Shown here: in pieces, positions 1 through 6,044 of the stretch
How positions within the stretch are numbered: position 1 is the stretch's first letter
Layout of the letters: each line of letters begins with the position of its first letter
Program-made: the position numbers and the translations under genes
From: Paracoccaceae bacterium
GTDB taxonomy: Bacteria > Pseudomonadota > Alphaproteobacteria > Rhodobacterales > Rhodobacteraceae
Assembly: GCA_007120685.1 (NCBI GenBank)
Contig: SKNG01000307.1
Coordinates: 1 to 10,311 of the forward strand
Direction of reading: 5' to 3'
DNA: 10,311 nucleotides
The notes under the pieces: generated by a model
The model's input: only the letters and a program-made list of their open reading frames with translations
Told to the model about the DNA's origin: nothing
Database searches by the model: none

Positions 1-15
1 TCCGGGCGCCGCAAC

Positions 16-20
16 AGGAG
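16..20 (+). promoter_or_regulatory. Shine-Dalgarno site of pyrH
   Basis: AGGAG lies six bases before the ATG at 27. It fixes the pyrH start. Only 26 bases precede the gene in the window, so no promoter can be judged. Confidence 0.8.
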
Positions 21-26
21 CCCCGC

Positions 27-749
27 ATGGCCGATCCCGCCCCCGCCTATACCCGCGTGATGCTGAAGATATCCGGGGAGGCGCTGATGGGCGACCAGGG
101 CTACGGCCTGCACCCCCCCACCGTGCGCCGCGTCGCCGAAGAGGTGAAATCGGTGCACGAACTGGGCGTCGAGATCTGCATGGTCATCGGCGGCGGCAAC
201 ATCTTTCGCGGCCTGCAGGGCTCGGCCGAGGGGATGGAGCGCACCACCGCCGATTACATGGGCATGCTGGCCACGGTCATGAACGCGCTGGCCATGCAGT
301 CGATGCTGGAATCGATGGGCGTCTATACCCGCGTGATCAGCGCCATCCCGATGGATCAGGTCTGCGAGCCCTATATCCGCCGCCGCGCCGTGCGGCATCT
401 GGAAAAGGGCCGGGTCTGCATCTTCGCCGCCGGCACCGGCAACCCCTATTTCACCACCGACACCGCCGCCACGCTACGCGCGTCAGAGATGGCCTGTCAG
501 GCGATCTTCAAGGGCACCAAGGTGGATGGGGTCTATGACAAGGACCCGAAGAAACACGCCGATGCAAGGCGCTTCGACCGGGTCAGCTATGACGAGGTCC
601 TGGCCCAGCATCTGAATGTGATGGATGCCTCTGCCATCGCGCTGGCGCGGGACAACCATTTGCCGATCATCGTCTTTTCTCTGGACGAGCCCGGCGGATT
701 TCGCGGCATCCTGCGCGGCGAGGGCACCTATACGCGCGTGCAGGACTAA
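27..749 (+). CDS. pyrH: UMP kinase (uridylate kinase)
   Basis: This 240-aa cytoplasmic enzyme phosphorylates UMP to UDP with ATP in pyrimidine nucleotide synthesis. It belongs to the bacterial amino-acid-kinase fold family, which normally forms hexamers allosterically tuned by GTP and UTP. The length is normal for the family. Visible motifs are the N-terminal KISGE (residues 14-18, with the phosphate-binding lysine), the GGGN-IFRG loop (55-62), ADYMGM (75-80, UMP binding) and TGNPYFTTDT (137-146, nucleotide binding), followed by KVDGVYDKDP (165-174). The ATG at 27 is chosen because an AGGAG sits six bases upstream and the motif spacing fits the family. The next gene is frr, the usual partner of pyrH in bacteria. 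All key residues I can check are present. A run of seven C at 113-119 lies inside the gene but in frame. Confidence 0.97.
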   Translation: MADPAPAYTRVMLKISGEALMGDQGYGLHPPTVRRVAEEVKSVHELGVEICMVIGGGNIFRGLQGSAEGMERTTADYMGMLATVMNALAMQSMLESMGVYTRVISAIPMDQVCEPYIRRRAVRHLEKGRVCIFAAGTGNPYFTTDTAATLRASEMACQAIFKGTKVDGVYDKDPKKHADARRFDRVSYDEVLAQHLNVMDASAIALARDNHLPIIVFSLDEPGGFRGILRGEGTYTRVQD

Positions 750-782
750 GCAACGCGGATCCGCCCATGCCCGCGCTTGGGT

Positions 783-810
783 GTGGCAATCTGCCCCGGC
801 GCGGTATAGA
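783..810 (+). promoter_or_regulatory. Possible promoter upstream of frr
   Basis: A GTGGCA (783-788) resembles a -35 box, with four of six bases matching TTGACA. Sixteen bases later TATAGA (805-810) resembles a -10 box, also with four matches. It lies in the 114-nt gap between pyrH and frr and would start a transcript near 817. Both boxes are imperfect, so this is only a candidate; frr could also be read from upstream of pyrH. Confidence 0.35.
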
Positions 811-820
811 CGAAACGGAA

Positions 821-838
821 CGCCCCGGTGCCGGGGTG
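821..838 (+). other. GC hairpin in the frr leader
   Basis: CCCCG (823-827) pairs with CGGGG (832-836) around a four-base loop, and a G-U and a C-G pair extend the stem outward to 821-838. It sits 25 bases before the frr ATG with no T-tract after it, so it does not look like an intrinsic terminator. It could shape translation or RNA stability of frr; that role is inference. Confidence 0.45.
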
Positions 839-863
839 GCGACGACAAGCGAAGAGCACCACC

Positions 864-1427
864 ATGTCCGACGAGACCGAGATCGACATCGACGATTTGA
901 AGCGCCGCATGGAGGGCGCATTGGCCGCGCTGCGCACCGAATTCGGCTCGCTGCGCACCGGCCGGGCCTCGGCCTCGATGCTGGAACCCATTCAGGCCGA
1001 AGCCTATGGCCAGATGACCCCGATCAACCAGCTTGGCACCGTCAATGTGCCAGAGCCGCGCATGGTCACCATCAATGTCTGGGACAAGTCGATGGTCGGC
1101 AAGGTGGAAAAGGCGATCCGTGAAAGCGGGCTGGGGATCAACCCGCAGCTCAACGGCACCATCATCATGCTGCCGATCCCGGAGCTGAACGAGGAGCGCC
1201 GGCGCGAGCTGACCCGCGTGGCCGCGCAATACGCCGAAAGCGCCCGCGTCGCCGTCCGCAATGTCCGGCGCGACGGCATGGACCAATTGAAAAAGGCCAA
1301 GGCCGCCGGCATGAGCGAGGACGAACACAAGCTCTGGTCGGAAGAGGTGCAGGAGTTGACCGACGCCTTCATCGGCCGCGTCGACAAGGCGCTGGAGACC
1401 AAGCAAGAAGAGATCATGCAGGTCTAG
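864..1427 (+). CDS. frr: Ribosome recycling factor
   Basis: This 187-aa cytoplasmic protein, with EF-G, splits post-termination ribosomes so they can start again. Length matches the family (about 185 aa). Family motifs are LRTGRAS (residues 30-36), PEPRMVTINVWDK (63-75), KAIRESGLGINP (83-94), PELNEERR (106-113) and VRNVRRD (131-137), with the conserved arginine at 132. The long helices of domain I are formed by the N-terminal and the charged C-terminal parts. The ATG at 864 gives the usual SDETEID-type N-terminus; an in-frame GTG at 828 would add 12 residues that fit no family pattern. The ribosome site is weak (GAAGAG about ten bases before the ATG). It follows pyrH after 114 nt and is followed by a likely terminator. 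Confidence 0.97.
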   Translation: MSDETEIDIDDLKRRMEGALAALRTEFGSLRTGRASASMLEPIQAEAYGQMTPINQLGTVNVPEPRMVTINVWDKSMVGKVEKAIRESGLGINPQLNGTIIMLPIPELNEERRRELTRVAAQYAESARVAVRNVRRDGMDQLKKAKAAGMSEDEHKLWSEEVQELTDAFIGRVDKALETKQEEIMQV

Positions 1428-1436
1428 GCCTGACCA

Positions 1437-1457
1437 CCCCGCCCTGCGGGGCTTTTC
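1437..1457 (+). terminator. Intrinsic terminator candidate after frr
   Basis: CCCCGC (1437-1442) pairs perfectly with GCGGGG (1446-1451) around a three-base loop and is followed at once by CTTTTC. A six-bp GC stem plus four T is a short but recognisable rho-independent terminator. It starts nine bases after the frr stop and ends 18 bases before uppS. It may end pyrH-frr transcripts or only attenuate read-through into uppS. Confidence 0.6.
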
Positions 1458-1475
1458 AACCAGACGGGTAAGCGT

Positions 1476-2183
1476 ATGGCCGGTGGCCCTGAACATGTCG
1501 CGATCATCATGGATGGCAATGGCCGCTGGGCCACGGCAAAGGGCTGGCCGCGGCTGGTCGGCCATCGCAAGGGCGCCGAACGGGTAAAGGAGATCGTGCG
1601 CTGCGCGCCTGATCTGGGCATCCGCTGGCTGACCGTCTACGCCTTTTCCACCGAGAACTGGAAGCGCTCCACGCGCGAGGTGCTGGGGCTGATGAGCCTC
1701 TTCGCCCGCTACATCCAGCGCGAGGCCGAGGAGATGTCGCGCGAGGGCGTGCGCATGCGCTTCATCGGCGAGCGCAAGCGGCTGGACCCGAAGCTGCAGG
1801 ATCTGATGGCCTGGATCGAGGAGCGCACGCGCAACAACACGCGGCTTAACCTGACCGTCGCCATCAACTACGGCGGTCGCGACGAGATAACACGCGCCAT
1901 CCGTGCCATTGCCCGGCGGGTCGAGGCCGGCAGCCTGCCGCCGGAATGTATCGACGAGACCGTGCTGACGGACGCGCTTGACACCATCGACCTGCCGGAC
2001 CCCGATCTCGTGATCCGCACCTCGGGCGAAACCCGGGTCTCGAACTTCCTGCTCTGGCAGGCCGCCTATTCGGAATACGAATTCACCCCCGTGCTGTGGC
2101 CCGATTTCACGCCCGAGGTGCTGGCCGATATCGTCGGCCGCTACGGCCATCGCGAGCGGCGTTATGGTGGGGTTCTGGGATGA
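1476..2183 (+). CDS. uppS: Di-trans,poly-cis-undecaprenyl-diphosphate synthase
   Basis: This 235-aa cis-prenyltransferase adds isopentenyl diphosphate units to farnesyl diphosphate to make the C55 lipid that carries peptidoglycan and polysaccharide precursors. It acts at the inner face of the cytoplasmic membrane. The signature is complete: MDGNGRW (residues 12-18, with catalytic Asp13), FSTENW (57-62), NYGGR (131-135), and RTSGE followed by R187 and SNFLLWQ (181-195). Length is normal, if slightly short. The ATG at 1476 places the first motif at residue 12, as is usual; the ribosome site is weak (GGGTAAG). The stop overlaps the cdsA start (ATGA), so the two are probably translationally coupled. 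Its substrate pathway is fed by dxr two genes downstream. Confidence 0.96.
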   Translation: MAGGPEHVAIIMDGNGRWATAKGWPRLVGHRKGAERVKEIVRCAPDLGIRWLTVYAFSTENWKRSTREVLGLMSLFARYIQREAEEMSREGVRMRFIGERKRLDPKLQDLMAWIEERTRNNTRLNLTVAINYGGRDEITRAIRAIARRVEAGSLPPECIDETVLTDALDTIDLPDPDLVIRTSGETRVSNFLLWQAAYSEYEFTPVLWPDFTPEVLADIVGRYGHRERRYGGVLG

Positions 2184-2980
2184 GCGACGCCCGCTTCGGC
2201 GATCTGGGCGCGCGGCTGGCATCGGCTGCTGTGATGATCGTCGTCGGGATCGGCGCGCTGTGGGCGGGCGGCTATGTCTTCGCCGCGCTGGCTATCGTGC
2301 TGGCCGGCCTGATGGGCTGGGAACTGTTTCGCATGATGCAGCCCGATACGCCGGTCAACCTGGCCGTGGCGCATGGCGTGGCGGCGGCGGCGCTGGTGGC
2401 GATCTTCAGCCTTTGGGCGAGTGGAGTTGTTGCGTTGGCCGGACTGCTGGCCGGCGCCGTGGTTCTGGCCTGGCGCCTGCCTCGGGACCGGGCACTGTTC
2501 GGCGCCTATCTGGCGCTGGTTCTGCTTGCCGCGCATGGGCTGATCGTGCTGCGCGGGGATTTCGGGCTGGTCTGGGTGCTGTGGCTGATCCTGATTGTCA
2601 TCGGCTCGGATGTGGCGGGCTATTTCGCCGGGCGGATGCTCGGCGGGCCGAAGTTCTGGCCGCGCGTCAGCCCGAAGAAGACATGGTCCGGCACCCTGGC
2701 GGGGTGGGTGGTGGCGGCGCTGATCGGCGCGGGCTTTGCCCAGGCCACCGGCGCCGGGGCGGGGCTGGTGCTGCTGTCGGTGCTGCTGGCGCTGGCCGGG
2801 CAGATGGGCGATATCGCCGAAAGCGCCATCAAGCGGCGCATGGGGGTCAAGGACAGCTCCCAGCTGATACCCGGGCACGGCGGCGTGCTGGACCGGTTCG
2901 ATGCCCTGATCGCGGTGGCCGCGCTGGCCTGGCTGGCGGCGCTGATCGGCGTGATGGGCATGCTGATCGGGCCGGCATGA
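2180..2980 (+). CDS. cdsA: Phosphatidate cytidylyltransferase (CDP-diglyceride synthase)
   Basis: This 266-aa inner-membrane enzyme makes CDP-diacylglycerol from phosphatidate and CTP, the branch point for all phospholipids. The protein is a string of hydrophobic helices starting near residue 12. The family signature runs from residue 215 to 241 and includes SAIKRRMGVKD and then HGGVLDRFD. A second conserved block at 142-171 contains GSDVAGYFAGR and VSPKKTWSG. The ATG at 2180 overlaps the uppS stop in an ATGA; a GGTGGGG in the end of uppS can serve as ribosome site. A longer reading from 2096 inside uppS adds a basic 28-residue stretch unlike the family and is rejected. It is followed by dxr after 13 nt. 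Confidence 0.95.
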   Translation: MSDARFGDLGARLASAAVMIVVGIGALWAGGYVFAALAIVLAGLMGWELFRMMQPDTPVNLAVAHGVAAAALVAIFSLWASGVVALAGLLAGAVVLAWRLPRDRALFGAYLALVLLAAHGLIVLRGDFGLVWVLWLILIVIGSDVAGYFAGRMLGGPKFWPRVSPKKTWSGTLAGWVVAALIGAGFAQATGAGAGLVLLSVLLALAGQMGDIAESAIKRRMGVKDSSQLIPGHGGVLDRFDALIAVAALAWLAALIGVMGMLIGPA

Positions 2981-2993
2981 GGGGGGCGGCTTG

Positions 2994-4175
2994 ATGCGGC
3001 GGGTCTCGGTCTTCGGGGCAACGGGCTCGGTGGGTGAAAGCACGCTGGACCTGATCGCCCGGCGCGACGACTGCCGCGTGGTGGCGCTGACCGGCGGGCG
3101 CAACGTGGCCCGCCTGGCCGACCTGGCCCGCGCGCATCGGGCCGAACTGGCGGTCACCGCGCATGACGATTGCCTGGACGACCTGCGCGCCGCACTGGCT
3201 GGCAGCGGGATCCAGGCGGCTGCAGGCGCGCAGGCGCTGGTCGAGGCCGCCGCGCGCCCCGCAGACTGGGTGATGTCGGCCATCGTTGGTGCGGCGGGGC
3301 TGGCGCCGGGTTTCGCTGCGCTGGCGCAGGGCGGCGTGCTGGCGCTGGCCAACAAGGAATCGCTGGTCTGCGCCGGGCCGCTGCTGAGGGCCCAGGCCGC
3401 GCGCCACGGCGCCACCATCCTGCCCGTGGACAGCGAACACTCGGCTGTGTTTCAGGCGCTGGTAGGCGAGGATATCGCGGCGGTTGAAAAGGTCACGCTG
3501 ACGGCATCCGGCGGCGGCCTGCGCGATTGGCCGCTGGACCGGCTGGCGCAGGCCACACCGGCGGATGCTGGCCAGCACCCCAACTGGGCGATGGGCCAGC
3601 GCATCACCATCGACTCCGCCAGCATGTTCAACAAGGCGATGGAGGTGATCGAGGCGCATGAATTCTTCGGCATCGCACCGGAACAGGTCGACGTGCTGAT
3701 CCACCCGCAATCACTGGTCCATGCGCTGGTAAGCTTCAGCGATGGCGCGGTGATGGCGCATCTGGGCGCGCCGGACATGCGCCATGCCATCGGCTACGCG
3801 CTGAACTGGCCCACCCGTGCCCCTTTGCCCGTGGCGCGGCTGGATCTGGCGCAGGCCGGGCGGCTGGATTTCCGTCTGCCGGACCCCGCCCGTTATCCGG
3901 CCCTGGGCCTGGCCTGGGACGTCATGCGGACCGGCGGTCGCGCCGGCGCGGTGTTCAACGCGGCCAAGGAAGCCGCGCTCGATGCCTTCATCGCCAGACG
4001 CATCGGTTTTCTGGACATGGCGCGGCTGGTGGCGGAAACGCTTGAAACCTTGGCCCGAGAGACCGATATGACCCGCGAACCTGCCTCGCTGGCCGAGGTG
4101 CTGGAAACCGACCTGGAAGCCCGCCGCCGCGCCGCCGCGCTGGCCGGCAGGCTGCCGCGCAACGGCGCGGCCTGA
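2994..4175 (+). CDS. dxr: 1-deoxy-D-xylulose 5-phosphate reductoisomerase
   Basis: This 393-aa cytoplasmic enzyme converts DXP to 2-C-methyl-D-erythritol 4-phosphate using NADPH, the committed step of the MEP isoprenoid pathway and the target of fosmidomycin. Visible motifs are the dinucleotide loop GATGSVGEST (residues 8-17), ANKES (119-123), VDSEHS (145-150, metal ligands Asp146 and Glu148), ASGGG (171-175), HPNWAMG (195-201) and IDSASMFNKAMEVIEAHEFF (206-225, with metal ligand Glu217). Most relatives have VDSEHN; here the last residue is Ser150, a small variation. The ATG at 2994 follows a GAGGGGGG tract; the TTG directly before it is unlikely. Length is normal. It sits 13 nt after cdsA and 11 nt before rseP, in one likely operon. 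Confidence 0.97.
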   Translation: MRRVSVFGATGSVGESTLDLIARRDDCRVVALTGGRNVARLADLARAHRAELAVTAHDDCLDDLRAALAGSGIQAAAGAQALVEAAARPADWVMSAIVGAAGLAPGFAALAQGGVLALANKESLVCAGPLLRAQAARHGATILPVDSEHSAVFQALVGEDIAAVEKVTLTASGGGLRDWPLDRLAQATPADAGQHPNWAMGQRITIDSASMFNKAMEVIEAHEFFGIAPEQVDVLIHPQSLVHALVSFSDGAVMAHLGAPDMRHAIGYALNWPTRAPLPVARLDLAQAGRLDFRLPDPARYPALGLAWDVMRTGGRAGAVFNAAKEAALDAFIARRIGFLDMARLVAETLETLARETDMTREPASLAEVLETDLEARRRAAALAGRLPRNGAA

Positions 4176-4186
4176 AGGAGCAAGGC

Positions 4187-5524
4187 ATGGATTTCTTCGG
4201 CATGTTGCCCGGCTTCGGGAACATCTTCTTCACCCTCGGCGCCTTCGTGGTGGCGCTTTCGGTGATCGTGGCGGTGCATGAATACGGCCATTACATCGTC
4301 GGCCGCTGGTCCGGCATCCATGCCGAGGTCTTCTCCATCGGCTTCGGGCCGGTGCTGTTCTCGCGCATCGACAAACGCGGCACCCGATGGCAATTCGCCG
4401 CGCTGCCCTTCGGCGGCTATGTGAAATTCCTGGGCGATGCCGATGCGGCTTCTTCCGGCGCCGATGGCGCGGCGGTGTCGAAGATGGACGACGCCGCACG
4501 CCGGCGCACCATGCATGGCGCGCCGCTCTGGGCGCGTTCCGCCACGGTGGCGGCCGGGCCGCTGTTCAACTTCATTTTCTCCATTCTCGTCTTTGCCGTC
4601 TACATCGGCGTGCAGGGCCTGCCCGCCGACCAGCCCCGGCTGGGGCCCGTCCATCCGCTGCCCGTACCGGTGCAGGAGTTGCGCGAGGGCGACCTGATCA
4701 CCGCCGTCGACGGCAGGCCGATTACCACGCTGCCCGAATTCTTCCGGATCGCAGACGACCTGTCCGGCGCCGCCACGGTGGATTACACCGTCGAACGCGA
4801 CGGGCGGGCGATGGATCTGCGCGGCCCGCATCCGGTGCCCGCGCGGGCCGACGGCATCACCCTGCAATCGGCCGCGCGCGAGGCCGGCATGCGGCCCGGC
4901 GATGTGATTCTTTCCGTCAACGGGCAGCCGATCTGGGCCTTCGCCGACCTGCCGCCAATCGTCAACGCCGCGGACGGCGCGCCGGTGGAACTACTGGTCT
5001 GGCGCGAGGGCGAGGAAATCGAACTCTCGCTCACCCCGCGACGCACCGATCTGCCGCTGCCTGGCGGCGGTTTCGAGACGCGCTGGCTGATCGGCCTGCA
5101 AAGCGGCGCCTTCTTCGATCCGCTGACCCGCACCGCCGGCCCGGTGGAAGTCATGCCGCTGGCGCTGATGCAGACATGGGAAATCATCACGCGCAGTTTT
5201 TCGGGCCTCTATCACATGGTCATCGGCGCCATCAGCACCTGCAACTTGTCCGGCCCCATCGGCATTGCCACCACCTCTGGCGCCATGGCGTCAGACGGGA
5301 TCTGGCCCTTCATCTGGTTCATCGCCGTGCTGTCGACGGCGGTGGGGCTGCTGAACCTGTTCCCGATACCCATTCTGGATGGCGGTCATCTGGTTTTCCA
5401 CGCCTACGAGGCCGTGACCGGCAAGCCGCCCAGCGAACGGGTGCTGGGCTTCCTGATGAGCCTCGGCCTGGCGCTTATCCTGACATTGATGCTGTTTGCC
5501 ATAGCGACCGACCTGTTCTGCTGA
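4187..5524 (+). CDS. rseP: RIP metalloprotease RseP (site-2 protease)
   Basis: This 445-aa inner-membrane zinc protease cuts transmembrane substrates such as anti-sigma factors within the membrane (regulated intramembrane proteolysis) and clears leftover signal peptides. The zinc motif HEYGH is at residues 31-35 (His31, Glu32, His35), and the third ligand lies in NLFPIPILDGGH (390-401). Four hydrophobic segments are visible, near 14-34, 118-141, 372-390 and 418-440. Two PDZ-like domains lie between them: the first, about 155-208, is degenerate and lacks a clear carboxylate-binding loop; the second, about 225-285, has GMRPGDVILSVNGQPI. The start has a good ribosome site (AAGGAG, seven bases before the ATG). 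The position between dxr and bamA is the common one in Proteobacteria. The actual substrate cannot be told from this window. Confidence 0.95.
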   Translation: MDFFGMLPGFGNIFFTLGAFVVALSVIVAVHEYGHYIVGRWSGIHAEVFSIGFGPVLFSRIDKRGTRWQFAALPFGGYVKFLGDADAASSGADGAAVSKMDDAARRRTMHGAPLWARSATVAAGPLFNFIFSILVFAVYIGVQGLPADQPRLGPVHPLPVPVQELREGDLITAVDGRPITTLPEFFRIADDLSGAATVDYTVERDGRAMDLRGPHPVPARADGITLQSAAREAGMRPGDVILSVNGQPIWAFADLPPIVNAADGAPVELLVWREGEEIELSLTPRRTDLPLPGGGFETRWLIGLQSGAFFDPLTRTAGPVEVMPLALMQTWEIITRSFSGLYHMVIGAISTCNLSGPIGIATTSGAMASDGIWPFIWFIAVLSTAVGLLNLFPIPILDGGHLVFHAYEAVTGKPPSERVLGFLMSLGLALILTLMLFAIATDLFC

Positions 5525-5532
5525 CGCTGCGG

Positions 5533-5549
5533 GCCGGGTGCGCCCCGGC
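5533..5549 (+). other. Hairpin after rseP
   Basis: GCCGGG (5533-5538) and CCCGGC (5544-5549) form a perfect six-bp stem with a five-base loop, nine bases after the rseP stop. There is no T-tract, so it may act as a weak or rho-assisted end, a 3' stabiliser, or be chance in GC-rich DNA. The 169-nt gap after rseP holds a second short hairpin at 5608-5620 (GCCGC, three-base loop, GCGGC) and no convincing promoter. Confidence 0.35.
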
Positions 5550-5693
5550 GCTGCGGTTGGCGGCCGGCGTGGCGCAGGACATCATTTGTTAACCGCGCTG
5601 CCAGATTGCCGCCTTGCGGCCGCATTCCTGCCGCAGTCGCTCGCCAGATCTGTCGTCGTCTGCCTTGTGTACAATCAGAAAGGGGCAACGGCG

Positions 5694-5849
5694 ATGTCAT
5701 TCATGGATCCTGATGCGACCCGCGGCCTGCGCGTGCTGTTCAATCTGGGCTTCGACCGGGTGTGGTTCGCGCTGGCGGTCATCGTCAGCCTGTTCATCGC
5801 CGCCGAGGTGGCGACGCTGCTGCTGCCCCTGCTGGTGCCGCCTCTCTGA
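5694..5849 (+). CDS. Small putative single-span membrane protein (51 aa)
   Basis: I do not recognise a named family. The 51-residue product starts MSFMDPDATRGLRVLFN, followed by a strongly hydrophobic stretch (about residues 24-48) ending in a proline-leucine tail, which suggests one transmembrane helix with the short N-terminus on the cytoplasmic side. Coding is supported by a good ribosome site: AGAAAGGGG ends eight bases before the ATG at 5694. It is also supported by its place between rseP and bamA, on the same strand. A second in-frame ATG lies at 5703. The frame is open back to about 5538, but the added residues look like random GC-rich translation. A link to outer-membrane assembly or to RseP is only inferred from position. 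Confidence 0.6.
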   Translation: MSFMDPDATRGLRVLFNLGFDRVWFALAVIVSLFIAAEVATLLLPLLVPPL

Positions 5850-5900
5850 CCGCGTTCGGCAGTCCTTCCGGCGCTCCCTGCGTCGTCCCCTGACCGGCGA

Positions 5901-5917
5901 TCCGGGCGCAGCCCGGG
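5901..5917 (+). other. Hairpin after the small membrane protein gene
   Basis: CCGGGC (5902-5907) pairs with GCCCGG (5911-5916) around the loop GCA, with one more U-G pair outside. It lies 52 bases after the stop of the 51-codon gene and upstream of the bamA promoter candidate. It could end transcripts from the rseP side, but no T-tract follows. Confidence 0.35.
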
Positions 5918-5978
5918 CCACCAGGTGTTGCGCCGTCGCGTCGCCTCTGCCGAAAGCGCATGACCCCCCGAGCATCGC

Positions 5979-6007
5979 TTTGACAATCGGACGGCTTGCC
6001 GCTACGC
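5979..6007 (+). promoter_or_regulatory. Promoter candidate for bamA-skp
   Basis: A perfect TTGACA lies at 5980-5985. Read with the alphaproteobacterial housekeeping pattern, TTTGAC (5979-5984) is followed after 17 bases by CTACGC (6002-6007), which keeps the CTA of the usual CTATAT-like -10. A transcript would start near 6014, about 30 bases before the bamA ATG. The -10 is weak, so the promoter is likely but not certain. The surrounding 195-nt gap (5850-6044) has no other coding signal. Confidence 0.5.
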
Positions 6008-6044
6008 AGGAAAAAAACAAACGGCGGTAAGACGGGGCATTGGG

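Noticed and set aside
113..119. C7 run in pyrH as a phase-variation tract
   Set aside because: pyrH is expected to be essential, the run is short, and prolines from it fit the reading frame without disruption.
483..2222. Open frame of 579 codons on the minus strand across pyrH, frr and uppS
   Set aside because: It is antisense to three well-supported genes, has no family pattern, and long antisense open frames are expected where GC-rich codon use makes stops rare.
2162..3418. Open frame of 418 codons on the minus strand opposite cdsA and dxr
   Set aside because: Its composition is rich in Arg, Ala, Pro, Gln and His, as expected from antisense reading of a GC-rich gene, and it lies over confident genes.
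3893..4867. Open frame of 324 codons on the minus strand opposite dxr and rseP
   Set aside because: Shadow of the coding strand; no recognisable motif, and it crosses two confident genes.
4387..5592. Second plus-strand open frame of 401 codons inside rseP
   Set aside because: It is an arginine-rich out-of-frame reading of rseP; the true frame carries the zinc motifs and membrane helices.
5670..5675. TACAAT as a -10 box before the small gene
   Set aside because: No acceptable -35 box lies 16-18 bases upstream, and a start from it would fall inside the ribosome site.
5538..5693. N-terminal extension of the 51-aa membrane protein to 103 aa
   Set aside because: The added part has no good start or ribosome site and looks like translated spacer, while the ATG at 5694 has a clear ribosome site.
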